A stretch of 64,000 nucleotides of DNA, from NCBI GenBank assembly GCA_038239345.1, contig JBBSEX010000012.1, forward strand, positions 62,001 through 126,000, read 5' to 3'. Source of the DNA: JBBSEX01 sp038239345 (GTDB taxonomy: Bacteria > Acidobacteriota > Terriglobia > Bryobacterales > Bryobacteraceae). Every line of letters begins with the position of its first letter. The stretch's first letter is position 1. The notes beneath the pieces are model-generated. The model saw only the letters and a list, made by a program, of their open reading frames with translations, searched no databases and had not been told where the DNA came from. Shown one piece after another: positions 44,252 to 52,421 of the stretch. Position numbers and translations under genes: made by a program.

Positions 44252-44988
44252 ACGCTCCCGGTCTTCCGCTTCCATTCGAACAACACAATTCCCGCAGCCA
44301 CCGATACGTTCAACGATGGAATTTTTCCGGCCATCGGAATCTGCAGCAACACATCGCAGTTTTTCTGAACCTGCTGATGCAACCCCTTCCCTTCGCCACC
44401 TAAAACGATGACGGTGGGCACGGCAAAATCGATGGCATCGTAGGATTGCGTACCGCGCTCGTCTAATCCGTAAATCCAAAATCCGCGCTCTTTCAAGTCT
44501 TCCAGAGTGCGATTCAAATTTGCGACGCGAACTACCGGGACATATTCGAGCGCACCGGCCGCAGCTTTCGATACTGTCTCCGTCAGCCCGGCCGCCCGTC
44601 GCTCCGGGATCAGGACGCCGCCGGCTCCAGCCGCGTTCGCCGTTCGAACGATCGCCCCAAGGTTATGCGGATCCTCCACGCCATCCAGCACCACCAACAA
44701 ACGCGCGTTCGCCGCCACCTGATCCAGATCGTAATAATGGTGCGCAGCTCCGAACGCGATTACGCCTTGATGAGACGCCGCGCTTGAGGCCCGGTCCAGT
44801 TGCTCGCGCGGTTCGAAGCGGACGGCGACGCCTTTATCGCGGCACAGGTCGATGATCTCCTGCAGCCTCGGCCCACCCGCACCCTTGGCGATCAAAACCC
44901 GGTCCAGCGGATGACCCGCTCGGAGCGCTTCGCGAATAGGATGGATTCCTGCCAGAACTGACACTACAATAGGGTATCCGTTTGGCAC
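44248..44988 (-). CDS. rlmB: 23S rRNA (guanosine-2'-O)-methyltransferase, RlmB/TrmH family
   Basis: 246 residues, SPOUT fold. N-terminal substrate-binding L30e-like domain (VLAGIHPIREALRAG), then motif 1 VLDGVEDPHNLGAIVRTANAAGAGGVL, motif 2 TVIVLGGEGKGL, motif 3 IPMAGKIPSLNVSVAAGIVLFEW, which make the deep SAM trefoil knot. RlmB methylates G2251 of 23S rRNA. The gene is convergent with the TIM barrel by a 4-nt overlap, and the MerR gene diverges 80 nt upstream. Confidence 0.93.
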   Translation of the reverse strand: MPNGYPIVVSVLAGIHPIREALRAGHPLDRVLIAKGAGGPRLQEIIDLCRDKGVAVRFEPREQLDRASSAASHQGVIAFGAAHHYYDLDQVAANARLLVVLDGVEDPHNLGAIVRTANAAGAGGVLIPERRAAGLTETVSKAAAGALEYVPVVRVANLNRTLEDLKERGFWIYGLDERGTQSYDAIDFAVPTVIVLGGEGKGLHQQVQKNCDVLLQIPMAGKIPSLNVSVAAGIVLFEWKRKTGSV

Positions 44989-45069
44989 AGTATTGTGCCA
45001 CCGCGAAATGTACGGCAGGCGTGAACCATTGGGGCGCCTGGCGAGCTCACGAAAAGTGGAGTAGTGGCA

Positions 45070-45480
45070 ATGCCGGAACCCGCTCTAGCAATAGAGCCGC
45101 AGGAAATTCCCGACAAGTTGTACTTTCGCATTGGCGAGGTCGCTCGCCTGGCGGGGATCAAGCCCTACGTGTTGCGATTCTGGGAAAGCGAATTTCCCGG
45201 CCTCGGTCCTAAAAAGTCCGGTACAGGGCATCGTCTCTATCGCCGCAAGGATGTCGAGTTCGTTCTTGAAATAAAGCGCCTGCTCTACGAAAAGCGCTAC
45301 ACCATCGAAGGCGCTCGAAAATTTCTTGAGGCCCGGCCGAGGGCGGAGGCGTCCAAACCGCTCAAGACGGCGAAAACTTCCCGCACGAAAGATCCCCAGG
45401 GTCAGCTCTTCGATGGGACCAGTCCCGCGCTCGACCAAGTCCGCAAGGAACTCCAGGATATTTTGAAACTGCTGGTGTAG
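45070..45480 (+). CDS. MerR-family transcriptional regulator
   Basis: 136 residues from the ATG at 45070, which has GGAG 8 nt upstream; GTG 45064 is too close to it. The N-terminal winged HTH reads YFRIGEVARLAGIKPYVLRFWESEFPGLGP, wing KSGTGHRLYRRKDVEFVLEIKRLLYEKRYTIEGARKFL. No metal-binding cysteine pair or effector domain, only a basic linker and a short amphipathic helix (ALDQVRKELQDILKLLV) that could dimerise. This architecture is the small housekeeping MerR type seen beside pheT-ihfA in many Gram-negatives. Target unknown. Confidence 0.88.
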   Translation: MPEPALAIEPQEIPDKLYFRIGEVARLAGIKPYVLRFWESEFPGLGPKKSGTGHRLYRRKDVEFVLEIKRLLYEKRYTIEGARKFLEARPRAEASKPLKTAKTSRTKDPQGQLFDGTSPALDQVRKELQDILKLLV

Positions 45481-45555
45481 TTTGTCCGCTGTAATTCCCC
45501 AATAGAATCGCTAAGACAATTGCGCTGGTCTCCGATAAGTCCAGTGGAAGGTCTT

Positions 45556-45687
45556 ATGTCGGTTGTTCCTCCATCTGCCAACGCGGCTTTAACCGTCGAA
45601 CCCGGTCCACCGGTAAACGTCGGGATTCCGTTTATTCCTCGGGCCGGCGGGCCGTCACAATTTCGCAATGGGTCATTCGCGCCATGA
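45556..45687 (+). CDS. 43-residue leader ORF coupled to the hybrid kinase
   Basis: ATG at 45556 with GGAAGG 4-5 nt upstream, stop TGA at 45685-45687 overlapping the kinase ATG as ATGA. The 43 residues are proline- and hydrophobic-rich (VPPSANAAL, EPGPPVNVGIPFIP) with no signal peptide or motif. The kinase start itself has no convincing ribosome site, so kinase translation probably depends on ribosomes finishing this ORF. It is either a small protein or a translational relay. Confidence 0.5.
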   Translation: MSVVPPSANAALTVEPGPPVNVGIPFIPRAGGPSQFRNGSFAP

Positions 45688-48083
45688 GTTCCAGGAATGT
45701 CGCTCTCGATATGGCGTCCAAGTTCATTCCGATTGAGGAAGAGCTGGGGCCGCACGCGGTCGACCTGATCATGGACAAGCTGTACGCCCGTGGGGATCGG
45801 CGCATGGGTTATTTCATCGTCGCGCACTTCGTGCTCTCTATTTGGTTGGCGTCCTATTACAGTACCTGGGCCGTGACCTTCGCTGTTGGTGGTGCAGCCG
45901 TGGCAATGTTTTTCGCCAGCGTCGTCCTTGCCCCACGCACGTTCCTCACTCGCTGTATTGCCGGCGTTTCGCTACAAGCGTTCGTCGCGCTCCACATTTA
46001 TCAAATGCACGGCTTGACGGAGATGCACTTCTTCTTCTTTACCGCCATCACGATGATGATTGTGTACTGCGATTGGAAGAGTATGTGGCCCGGCGCGGTG
46101 TTGATCTGTATGGAACAGATTGTTTTGGCTCTCTTCCAAAACCCCAATTCCCTTGGCTATCATAGCGACGGTGCCTACGTTGGAGCGCTGCAAATTTCCT
46201 TGCGGATCGGAATCGGGTTGGTCCAAGTGGCGATGTGCGGCAGTTGGGCGCGTTATTTACGACGCCACAAACTCCGGGCAAAGTATCAATGGATGCAAAT
46301 AGATGGAGTAAATGACGCGCTTCAATCGCAGCTCCAGCGGGCCCAGGATTCGGAAGGCGAACTGAAACAGCGAACGTCGGAACTGCTGCGTGTACAAAGC
46401 GTATTGGAAGACGATATCCGCCAACGCCGGGCGATCGAAGAAGAACAATCGAAATTCCACGCCCTAGTGGAGAACTCGTTGGATTTGATTTCGATGGTCA
46501 GCCTCAGCGGTCGCACGTTCTTTATGAATGCCGCCGGTCGTCGCCTTCTAGGGCTAGACCGCGATGTCGATCCTTCGGGACGCTACTTCGACGATGCGAC
46601 CTGGAGCCATCTGAAGGCGGAAGCCATTCCAAGACTGAAGAGTAGCGATTTCTGGTCGGGCGAAGGCAAGCTGCGCAATTTTATATCGGGCGATCTTATT
46701 GAAGTGGAGATATCGATCTTCGTTGTTCGTGACCCGCGGACTAACGAGGCACTCTGCATCGCGACCGTACAGCACGATATCCGGCAGCGGAAGCGAGCGC
46801 ATGATGCACTGCGGGTGTATGCCGCGGAAATAGAGGCGGCGCGCGATTCGCAGCAAAAACATGCCGGTGAACTGGGCCTGCTTGTTAGTGAACTGCGGGA
46901 AGCGCGGGAGAGAGCGGAGAATGCCACGCGGGCCAAGGGTGAATTTCTGGCCATGATGAGCCACGAAATCCGAACGCCGCTAAATGGAATGCTCGGGATG
47001 ACTGGGCTGCTGCTCGATAGCGGCCTAACGAAAGAACAGTATGAATTGGGCGAAATATCCCGGCGATCGGGTGAAGCGTTACTTACCATCGTCAATGACA
47101 TTCTCGATTTCTCCAAGATGGAGGCTGGTAAGTTCAAACTCGAACGGGAGCCCTTTGACCTAAGCGTGGCGCTCCAGGAAGTCGCCAGTCTTCTGGCTCC
47201 ACGGGCAACCGAAAAGAAACTGCCGCTCCTGGTCCGGTATCAGCCGGGAATTGCTCGATACTTCATCGGCGATAGCGGGCGCATCCGGCAGATTATGCTG
47301 AACCTAGCCGGAAATGCCATCAAATTCACAGAGTCCGGTCACGTTGTGATCGAGGTGCAGTGCGAAAACATGGAAGATGGTGTAGCAACTATCAGGGTCA
47401 CGGTGCAGGATACAGGCATCGGAATCTCTTCCGACAAGCACGCCATTCTCTGGGAGAAGTTTACCCAGGCCGACGCTTCCACCACCCGGCGATTCGGAGG
47501 AACAGGACTGGGCTTAGCGATATCGAAGCATCTTACGGAGTTGATGGGCGGTATTATCGGCGTGGAAAGTACAGTCGGAGTTGGCTCGAAGTTTTGGTTC
47601 GCGCTACCTCTAAGACTGGACGAGAATCCACGTAACGCTCCGCTTCCGCCCCCACCCATACGCGTAAGTTCATTGGACACGGGAAAGAAATATCGGGTCC
47701 TGCTAGCGGAGGACAATGCCGTAAATCAAAAAGTAGCAACCATGATGCTAGCCAAGCTCAACTGTCACGTCGATGTCGCGGCGAATGGATATGAAGCTCT
47801 CGAACTCTGGGAAAAGCTGTCGTACGACTTCGTTCTAATGGATTGCTTGATGCCTGAAATGGATGGCTATGAAACTACCGAGGAAATCCGCCGCCGCGAA
47901 ACTGGAGATCGCCGGACGCTGATAGTCGCCATGACGGCGAACGCGATGCAGGGCGACTGTGAAGCATGTCTCGCCGCCGGAATGGACGATTATCTCGCCA
48001 AACCAGTCGGTCTAGCTCAGCTTCGGGATATGGTGGCGCGATGGACCCAAGTGGAGCACACTACCGAAATATGCAAACAATAA
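45684..48083 (+). CDS. Hybrid sensor histidine kinase with receiver domain
   Basis: 799 residues. An N-terminal membrane region of about six helices (from YFIVAHFVLSIWLASYY to VGALQISLRIGIGLVQV; about residues 35-190) resembles MASE-type sensors. A coiled coil, then a PAS domain (about 260-380, FHALVENSLDLISMVSLSGRTFFMN). HisKA has MMSHEIRTPLNGMLGM with H427; HATPase has NAIKF and DTGIGIS and GTGLGLAISKHL. The receiver domain (from about 672) has LAEDNAVNQ and D720 in VLMDCLMPEMDG. No Hpt domain and no separate response regulator adjacent, so an Hpt partner must be elsewhere. Its translation is likely coupled to the 43-codon ORF. Confidence 0.94.
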   Translation: MSSRNVALDMASKFIPIEEELGPHAVDLIMDKLYARGDRRMGYFIVAHFVLSIWLASYYSTWAVTFAVGGAAVAMFFASVVLAPRTFLTRCIAGVSLQAFVALHIYQMHGLTEMHFFFFTAITMMIVYCDWKSMWPGAVLICMEQIVLALFQNPNSLGYHSDGAYVGALQISLRIGIGLVQVAMCGSWARYLRRHKLRAKYQWMQIDGVNDALQSQLQRAQDSEGELKQRTSELLRVQSVLEDDIRQRRAIEEEQSKFHALVENSLDLISMVSLSGRTFFMNAAGRRLLGLDRDVDPSGRYFDDATWSHLKAEAIPRLKSSDFWSGEGKLRNFISGDLIEVEISIFVVRDPRTNEALCIATVQHDIRQRKRAHDALRVYAAEIEAARDSQQKHAGELGLLVSELREARERAENATRAKGEFLAMMSHEIRTPLNGMLGMTGLLLDSGLTKEQYELGEISRRSGEALLTIVNDILDFSKMEAGKFKLEREPFDLSVALQEVASLLAPRATEKKLPLLVRYQPGIARYFIGDSGRIRQIMLNLAGNAIKFTESGHVVIEVQCENMEDGVATIRVTVQDTGIGISSDKHAILWEKFTQADASTTRRFGGTGLGLAISKHLTELMGGIIGVESTVGVGSKFWFALPLRLDENPRNAPLPPPPIRVSSLDTGKKYRVLLAEDNAVNQKVATMMLAKLNCHVDVAANGYEALELWEKLSYDFVLMDCLMPEMDGYETTEEIRRRETGDRRTLIVAMTANAMQGDCEACLAAGMDDYLAKPVGLAQLRDMVARWTQVEHTTEICKQ

Positions 48084-48085
48084 AT

Positions 48086-48163
48086 TGGCGTCCCCAAGGG
48101 GATTCGAACCCCTGTTCTCACCGTGAAAGGGTGGTGTCCTAGGCCGGGCTAGACGATGGGGAC
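48086..48163 (-). tRNA. tRNA-Glu (anticodon TTC)
   Basis: On the minus strand GTCCCCA begins the molecule and pairs with TGGGGAC, G73, encoded CCA. Anticodon loop CTTTCAC gives TTC. The sequence follows the bacterial tRNA-Glu pattern closely (GTCTAG D-arm, AACAGGGGTTCGAATCCCCT T-arm); the anticodon stem base has one C-A mismatch. It starts 3 nt past the kinase stop on the opposite strand and borders the decayed region that follows. Confidence 0.93.
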
Positions 48164-48594
48164 TTGCTGGACGCTTCAAAGAATCGCTTAGACTAATGTA
48201 CCGTTCCGGCGCCTTCTTCGTCAAACAACCCCAACGCCCGTGATATTGCTCAGCGAATCTATCACCCTCCTAATACTGGAAGGCGAGGCATTGAGCCAGC
48301 AGGAGTTGCCGTAAGCCGATGCGGAATGGTGCATCACATCACCTCAATTTTGCTAGAGCGGGGTTGACAATGCTACGAACACGGTGCGCGCGGCTCACTT
48401 CCAATCGGAACACCAAGACAGTGCCGGATATCTTCAACTGCTCCCAAGCTAGGTGGAGACTGTAGGGATGCGTGCGAGGACCGCGTCCCCGACTTCAATG
48501 GTGACAAAGTCCCTAATCCGTTAGTGGTATATTCTCCCTGAGCTACAACACCAGCACAGCGGTCATGTTAAATTCAAATCGTTAATTACCCCGC
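48164..48594. other. Gap without a supported gene
   Basis: About 430 nt between tRNA-Glu and the broken tRNA-Leu. A TTGACA occurs near 48364 without a partner -10 at proper spacing, and a TATATT at 48528-48533 lacks a -35. No open frame of note was found. It probably belongs to the accessory, degenerating region. Confidence 0.5.
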
Positions 48595-48640
48595 GCCCGG
48601 GTGGCGAAACCGGCAGACGCAACGGAGCTAAAACCCCTTA
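48595..48640 (+). pseudogene. Decayed 5' half of tRNA-Leu(UAA)
   Basis: GCCCGGG, then TGGCGAAACCGGCAGACGCA, is the 5' acceptor and D arm of a class II tRNA-Leu. It matches the intact tRNA-Leu at 49710 in 24 of 26 positions over the segment 48601-48626. The anticodon loop reads GCTAAAA, anticodon TAA, but has C instead of U33 and two mismatches in the stem, and the similarity ends after CCCCTT with no variable arm, T arm or 3' acceptor. It has no intron. It is an inactive, intron-free copy of the same isoacceptor. Confidence 0.8.
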
Positions 48641-48741
48641 AATAAATTCAGAATTCCCTACAAAGCTAAGCGCATCAAGGGCATATTGACTACGTAGCCA
48701 CGTTGCGATTTCTTGCACATAGCTAACACAGTTTGCCTGCT

Positions 48742-49670
48742 TGGCGGGCAGTCTGGCGGCGCAACGCTTGTGGCAGAATCGCACACGATCTTCGGCGGCA
48801 AGGTCAACCTCTACAAACGCGAGAACAGCTCCTACTGCCAATGTGCCACCTACCTCGCTTCCAAAAATCACCGCACCAGCACCAAGGAAGAGAGCCTCTC
48901 CAAAGCCACGGAGATCGCCGAAGGCTGGTATCTGCAACTGCACGGGCAACACCTCCACGGCGGCGAGATCAAAACCGAAAAGACGTTTCACGAAGCAAAC
49001 GAACAATACTTGCGCGAGTACGACGTCATCACGCAAGGCGAGCGCGACGCAATCTAGGTCAGGGGACCAGCATCGCCGCTCGAAGCTTCACCTGGTGCCG
49101 TTCTTCCGTCAGATGGGCGCATCCCGCCTGGTTCTCCCCCGACGAATACAAACAGCTTTATGAAGCGACGAGAAAACGTGCGAAGACACCTCTCAACGCG
49201 CGCTACAAATGAGAGTCCAAACAGCTTTACGACTACGTGCTCTTCATGGCCTATACCGGGCTGCGACCGGACGAGGTGAACCGCCTTCAGGCTCGAGACG
49301 TCACGGCAAAAGCACCACCGGCGCCGTGCGGCCCTTCGAGCGGCTGAAGGAGAGAAACGACGCGAAGAAGAAGGCGGAAGGAAAGGAATCGCATCCGACC
49401 GACCCGATCTTCCCCAAAACGCACCGCGATCTCTTCCACAAGATCCTCCAAGAAGAAAATCGCAAGAAGGACCGCGAGGGCCTGCCGCGTACCGCTTACA
49501 GCCTGCGCCTCATGGAAGTGCCGACATTTACCAGATCGCGAAGAACTGCCGCACCAGCGTCGAGATGATCGAGAAGTATTATACGTCTCACATCAAGACC
49601 AGCCTTGACGCGGCCGCGATTAACATCCGCAAGAAGAACCGTCGCAGAAAGCGCAGACCGCGACTAAACC
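48742..49670 (+). pseudogene. Tyrosine recombinase (phage-type integrase), multiply broken
   Basis: Successive frames spell one integrase. Frame 2 from 48742 to 49057 has TIFGGKVNLYKREN, CQCATYLASKNHRTSTKEESL and YLREYDVITQGER. Frame 1 (49100-49300) has AWFSPDEYKQLYEATRKRA, then TGA at 49210-49212 where tryptophan is expected, then YVLFMAYTGLRPDEVNRLQ with the first catalytic Arg. Frame 0 continues ERLKERNDAKKKAEG to TAYSLRL, where the HxxR-containing segment between SLR and LME has been lost. Frame 2 at the end has TSVEMIEKYYTSHIKTSLD with the nucleophilic Tyr. A nonsense codon, at least three frameshifts and loss of a catalytic His make it dead. Confidence 0.88.
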
Positions 49671-49709
49671 TGATGAAGAAGATTAGCGGCTATACTGAAG
49701 TGGTCCTAA

Positions 49710-50019
49710 GCGGGCGTGGCGAAATCGGCAGACGCACCGGACTTAAACGAAAACCTTGAGTGCTCGCTGGGAAACCAGCGATGCAGAACTGCTCAAATTC
49801 GGGGAAACCTGTTAAATGGCAATCCCGAGCCAAGCCCGGACGGAGTTCATTTCCCGACGGGAAGGTGTAGAGACTAGACGGGCAGCACCTAAAGCTTCGG
49901 CAACGGTGAAGGGATAGTCCAGACCACAAACGCCGCATGGGCGGCGGCGAAAGCCGCAGTTGGTAAGAAAATCCGTTGGGCGCAAGCCCGTGAGGGTTCA
50001 AGTCCCTCCGCCCGCACCA
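49710..50019 (+). tRNA. tRNA-Leu (anticodon TAA) interrupted by a group I intron
   Basis: Exon 1 (49710-49744) is GCGGGCG acceptor, TGGCGAAATCGGCAGACGC D arm and the 5' anticodon arm ending ...GGACTT. Exon 2 (49968-50019) begins AAAATCCG, has the variable arm TTGGGCGCAAGCCCG, T arm GAGGGTTCAAGTCCCTC, acceptor CGCCCGC, A73 and an encoded CCA. Joined, they give loop CTTAAAA and anticodon U-A-A, with the break after U34, the same site as in cyanobacterial tRNA-Leu(UAA). All arms pair except C27-U43. This is the only intact tRNA-Leu in the window. Confidence 0.95.
49745..49967 (+). ncRNA. Group I self-splicing intron (IC3-like) in tRNA-Leu(UAA)
   Basis: 223 nt, no ORF. P1: the exon end ACUU pairs with an internal guide GAGU, with a U-G wobble at the splice site. 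P2 is TCGCTGG-GAAA-CCAGCGA. Core elements in order: P (AATTCGGGGAAACCTG), Q/P4 (GGCAATCCCGAGCCAAGCC), R (GTGTAGAGACTAGACGG) and S (AAGGGATAGTCC), the conserved pairs that build P3-P4-P6 and P7. The intron ends with G, the omega-G required for 3' splicing. The match of site, order and core words to cyanobacterial and plastid tRNA-Leu introns is strong; subgroup assignment is my reading. Confidence 0.93.
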
Positions 50020-50249
50020 ATTCTTTTCCGTTCGCGCGCCGGGGAAACGGCGGGCCACCATGGTCCCGCCCGACGCCTGGGGTTGGAACCATCCCTCATA
50101 ATGTTAGCGCAAGGGCGCCCTGCCAACTTGCACTCCTCATGTTCACGCCGTCGGTGACGGCGCTTTAAAGAATTTCTCCGCATTGTTTGGCTGTTGGTTC
50201 CACTTACTTGTCGCACTTGATCGGCGGCTTGACGGTCAGCGCCGGCGTT

Positions 50250-50500
50250 AACGTCTCGAAATGGTGCCACGGTCGATATCTAGAGTGAGCCCAGGATGAG
50301 CCGGAGTCCATCCCAACTGTGCCTGCGTTTTCGCACTGGAAGCCGGATAATCGGCAGCGACGAAGTCCGCAAGCCAGCCAAAATGGGCAAATGCCTCCTC
50401 GTGAGAGTTGGAGACGGCCGGAGCGTTCATACGTCGGCCGATTAACTCCGCAATTTCGTTAACCGGAGCTCGGCGGCTGAACAGGAGATCTGATTTATTG
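50250..50500 (-). pseudogene. C-terminal remnant of an NAD-dependent epimerase/reductase
   Basis: About 80 codons on the minus strand resemble only the last part of an atypical SDR family epimerase: EIAELIGRRMNAPAVSNSHEEAFAHFGWLADFVA followed by DYPASSAKTQAQLGWTPAHPGL. The landmark ASSAKTQAQLGWTP is the usual C-terminal helix of NmrA/WcaG-like proteins. The Rossmann GxxGxxG half is absent, and no matching sequence occurs upstream, where another gene begins. It fits the decaying surroundings. Confidence 0.7.
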
Positions 50501-51895
50501 CTTCTGGGGCCTTGGCCGCGAACCAAAGCGTACGTCAATCGGAGTCAACGATGGAAATTTCAACTCTTGCCCGCGGCCCAGAATGTTGGTGTAAACGGAC
50601 CATCCGGCAGCATAAAAACCCATCGCAGCGGAGACCGGACGTGAGATCTGACCGATCCCGGCGCCGATCAGTCCAAAGCCTACAGCCCCCGCCACGGCTT
50701 GTCCGCCAGCGTTAGATTGAATGGCGCCCGTCGGGGCACCATTGACCAAGGCCCGATCGTGGTCGAGTCCACGGCCTGCGAGCATCAACATCGCAACGGG
50801 AGCGATAAAACGAGTCTTTGACGATGTCACTTTGGACCCTCCCTCTGAGTCCATGACGATCTTTTCCTTGCCGCCCACCTCCACGCTTTCCAATTGGCCT
50901 TCGCCGCGCCACACGGCTTGCGCGGGCTGTATGCCCGCAATCGCCGGTTCGATATCGTGGAATGAAAATCGAAGCTGGCCATTGCGATGCCAGCGGCGAG
51001 CCGGGCGCACTTGATCAACGGTACCCCGCAATCGGCTTCCCTCGGGAAAGAGCAGGTGATGGTCTTGAGAGAATAGCGGCTGAGACAACAACGCCTCCAC
51101 AGCCATTCCCTTTGCGACCGACCCGGAATCCAAACTGGTTACGAGCCGGGCGTGAACCACGCTGTCACCCACCGGCTGAGCACCGAGTTGGGAAAGTTCC
51201 ACAGATGGAATCGCCGCCGTTCCGAAATCCAGGGGCGAGAGCAACTCGGCGTTCAAACGAGTTCCATTCGGCCACGATTGAGGATGATATGGCAAGCGCG
51301 CAAACAAACTGTCGCCCAGGCGTTGGAGCTTGCCAGGAGCCTTCACCGCATCAATGACCGCGCGCTTTCGAGTGTCGACTTGATCGCGGGCCGCTTGTTT
51401 TGCAGAGGCGATCTTACCCTTCTTTTGAGAATTGGTATCAAAGCTAATCACCGCGCCGCTGCCCGGCGTTACCTGAGTTTGGAGACGCATACGCCTGCCG
51501 TCTTTCAAAACCAGCATGTCGAAGTCGATTTCGGGGTCGTATAGTGGCGTAAAGTCACCGCCCAGGATTGCCACCAGACGCCTGCGGCGGGAAACCGGTT
51601 TCAAACTCTTGATCCTGCCAATCACCTCCGCGCCCGGAGGAACCACTTCACGATCAAAGGCAAACAGCGGTTCGACGAGACGAGCGTGCACCGTCTGATT
51701 CTCTTTGAACCGGACCTTCGCGGTCAAGATGACCCGGAGGGGAACGCCCTTCTTGACGCACAGCGCCACCGGCGTTGAGGCCGAGCCATCGGCGGCTGCA
51801 GTCACGGTATCTTGCGCGGACACCAGCATAGAGCTTAACCCACAGAACACACACCGAAGTAGGAAAGTTCTTGACGTGGTACCGGATGATGTCAT
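50495..51895 (-). CDS. Exported acidobacterial-type hypothetical protein with repeated beta modules
   Basis: 466 residues. An N-terminal signal peptide (RTFLLRCVFCGLSSMLVSAQ) predicts export. A recurring module is seen at about 65-95 (VHARLVEPLFAFDREVVPPGAEVIGRI) and again at about 210-290 (LNAELLSPLDFG, VHARLVTSL, LFSQDHHLLFPEGSRLRGTV). It looks like TrbI/VirB10-type beta-barrel pieces, but no secretion genes are nearby. The C-terminus has a glycine-rich hydrophobic stretch (GGQAVAGAVGFGLIGAGIGQI) and ends in a basic tail. No clear ribosome site. Function unknown. Confidence 0.65.
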   Translation of the reverse strand: MTSSGTTSRTFLLRCVFCGLSSMLVSAQDTVTAAADGSASTPVALCVKKGVPLRVILTAKVRFKENQTVHARLVEPLFAFDREVVPPGAEVIGRIKSLKPVSRRRRLVAILGGDFTPLYDPEIDFDMLVLKDGRRMRLQTQVTPGSGAVISFDTNSQKKGKIASAKQAARDQVDTRKRAVIDAVKAPGKLQRLGDSLFARLPYHPQSWPNGTRLNAELLSPLDFGTAAIPSVELSQLGAQPVGDSVVHARLVTSLDSGSVAKGMAVEALLSQPLFSQDHHLLFPEGSRLRGTVDQVRPARRWHRNGQLRFSFHDIEPAIAGIQPAQAVWRGEGQLESVEVGGKEKIVMDSEGGSKVTSSKTRFIAPVAMLMLAGRGLDHDRALVNGAPTGAIQSNAGGQAVAGAVGFGLIGAGIGQISRPVSAAMGFYAAGWSVYTNILGRGQELKFPSLTPIDVRFGSRPRPQKQ

Positions 51896-52421
51896 GGTTT
51901 AACTTTTGACGCGGGGACGAGGCAGGACGTTCCAGGGTTCTTGCTGGCCCTTCACGCCACTTTCCTACTGAAACTATTCAACGACCCCACAATGAACGCC
52001 TCCATGCCCCGATATTGGGGAGCGCCGGCAGCCTCTCCGAAACGACATCGGTAATCTGGACGGTGTATTTGATGGTATCGATCAGCCGCAAACGATGGAG
52101 GTATTGAGTGACGATTCTAAAGGATGTGGACGCCAGTTCGATTAAATACACGGCATGACCCGTCAAGTCAATATTGGTGAGATGCTAAGGCCCGTTTCTG
52201 CCCCCGAAGAAAATATATCCGTTTTCCAGCAATCCGCTTACTACCGTCCGGAAGGAAGCGCACCACGCTCGCGATCACATCGATATAAATTCGCCGACCA
52301 TCGCTACTATGAATCCGCGCAATTCGTGCTTTCACTCGAGACCGTGTTTCGATGCGTGTCCCGCGAAGTGACGATGGACCGATTTCAATAACCGGAAGAA
52401 GAGCATAAAGTGTGGCGGCGA
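51896..52421. other. Gap with only weak minus-strand open frames
   Basis: About 525 nt. A 62-codon frame at 51978-52166 and a 98-codon frame at 52168-52464 on the minus strand look vaguely protein-like (HAVYLIELASTSFRIVTQYL) but carry no motif or ribosome site, and the second overlaps the sulfotransferase end. They may be remnants of one gene. Nothing else is seen. Confidence 0.35.

Noticed and set aside
48364..48369. TTGACA as a promoter before the tRNA-Leu relic
   Set aside because: No -10 element at 16-18 nt; the TATATT at 48528 is too far away.
48638..49036. Minus-strand open frame opposite the integrase
   Set aside because: Antisense to a clear recombinase reading; no start site or motif.
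49690..50092. Minus-strand open frames across tRNA-Leu and its intron
   Set aside because: They run antisense to a fully paired split tRNA with group I intron core motifs, and their translations resemble no protein.
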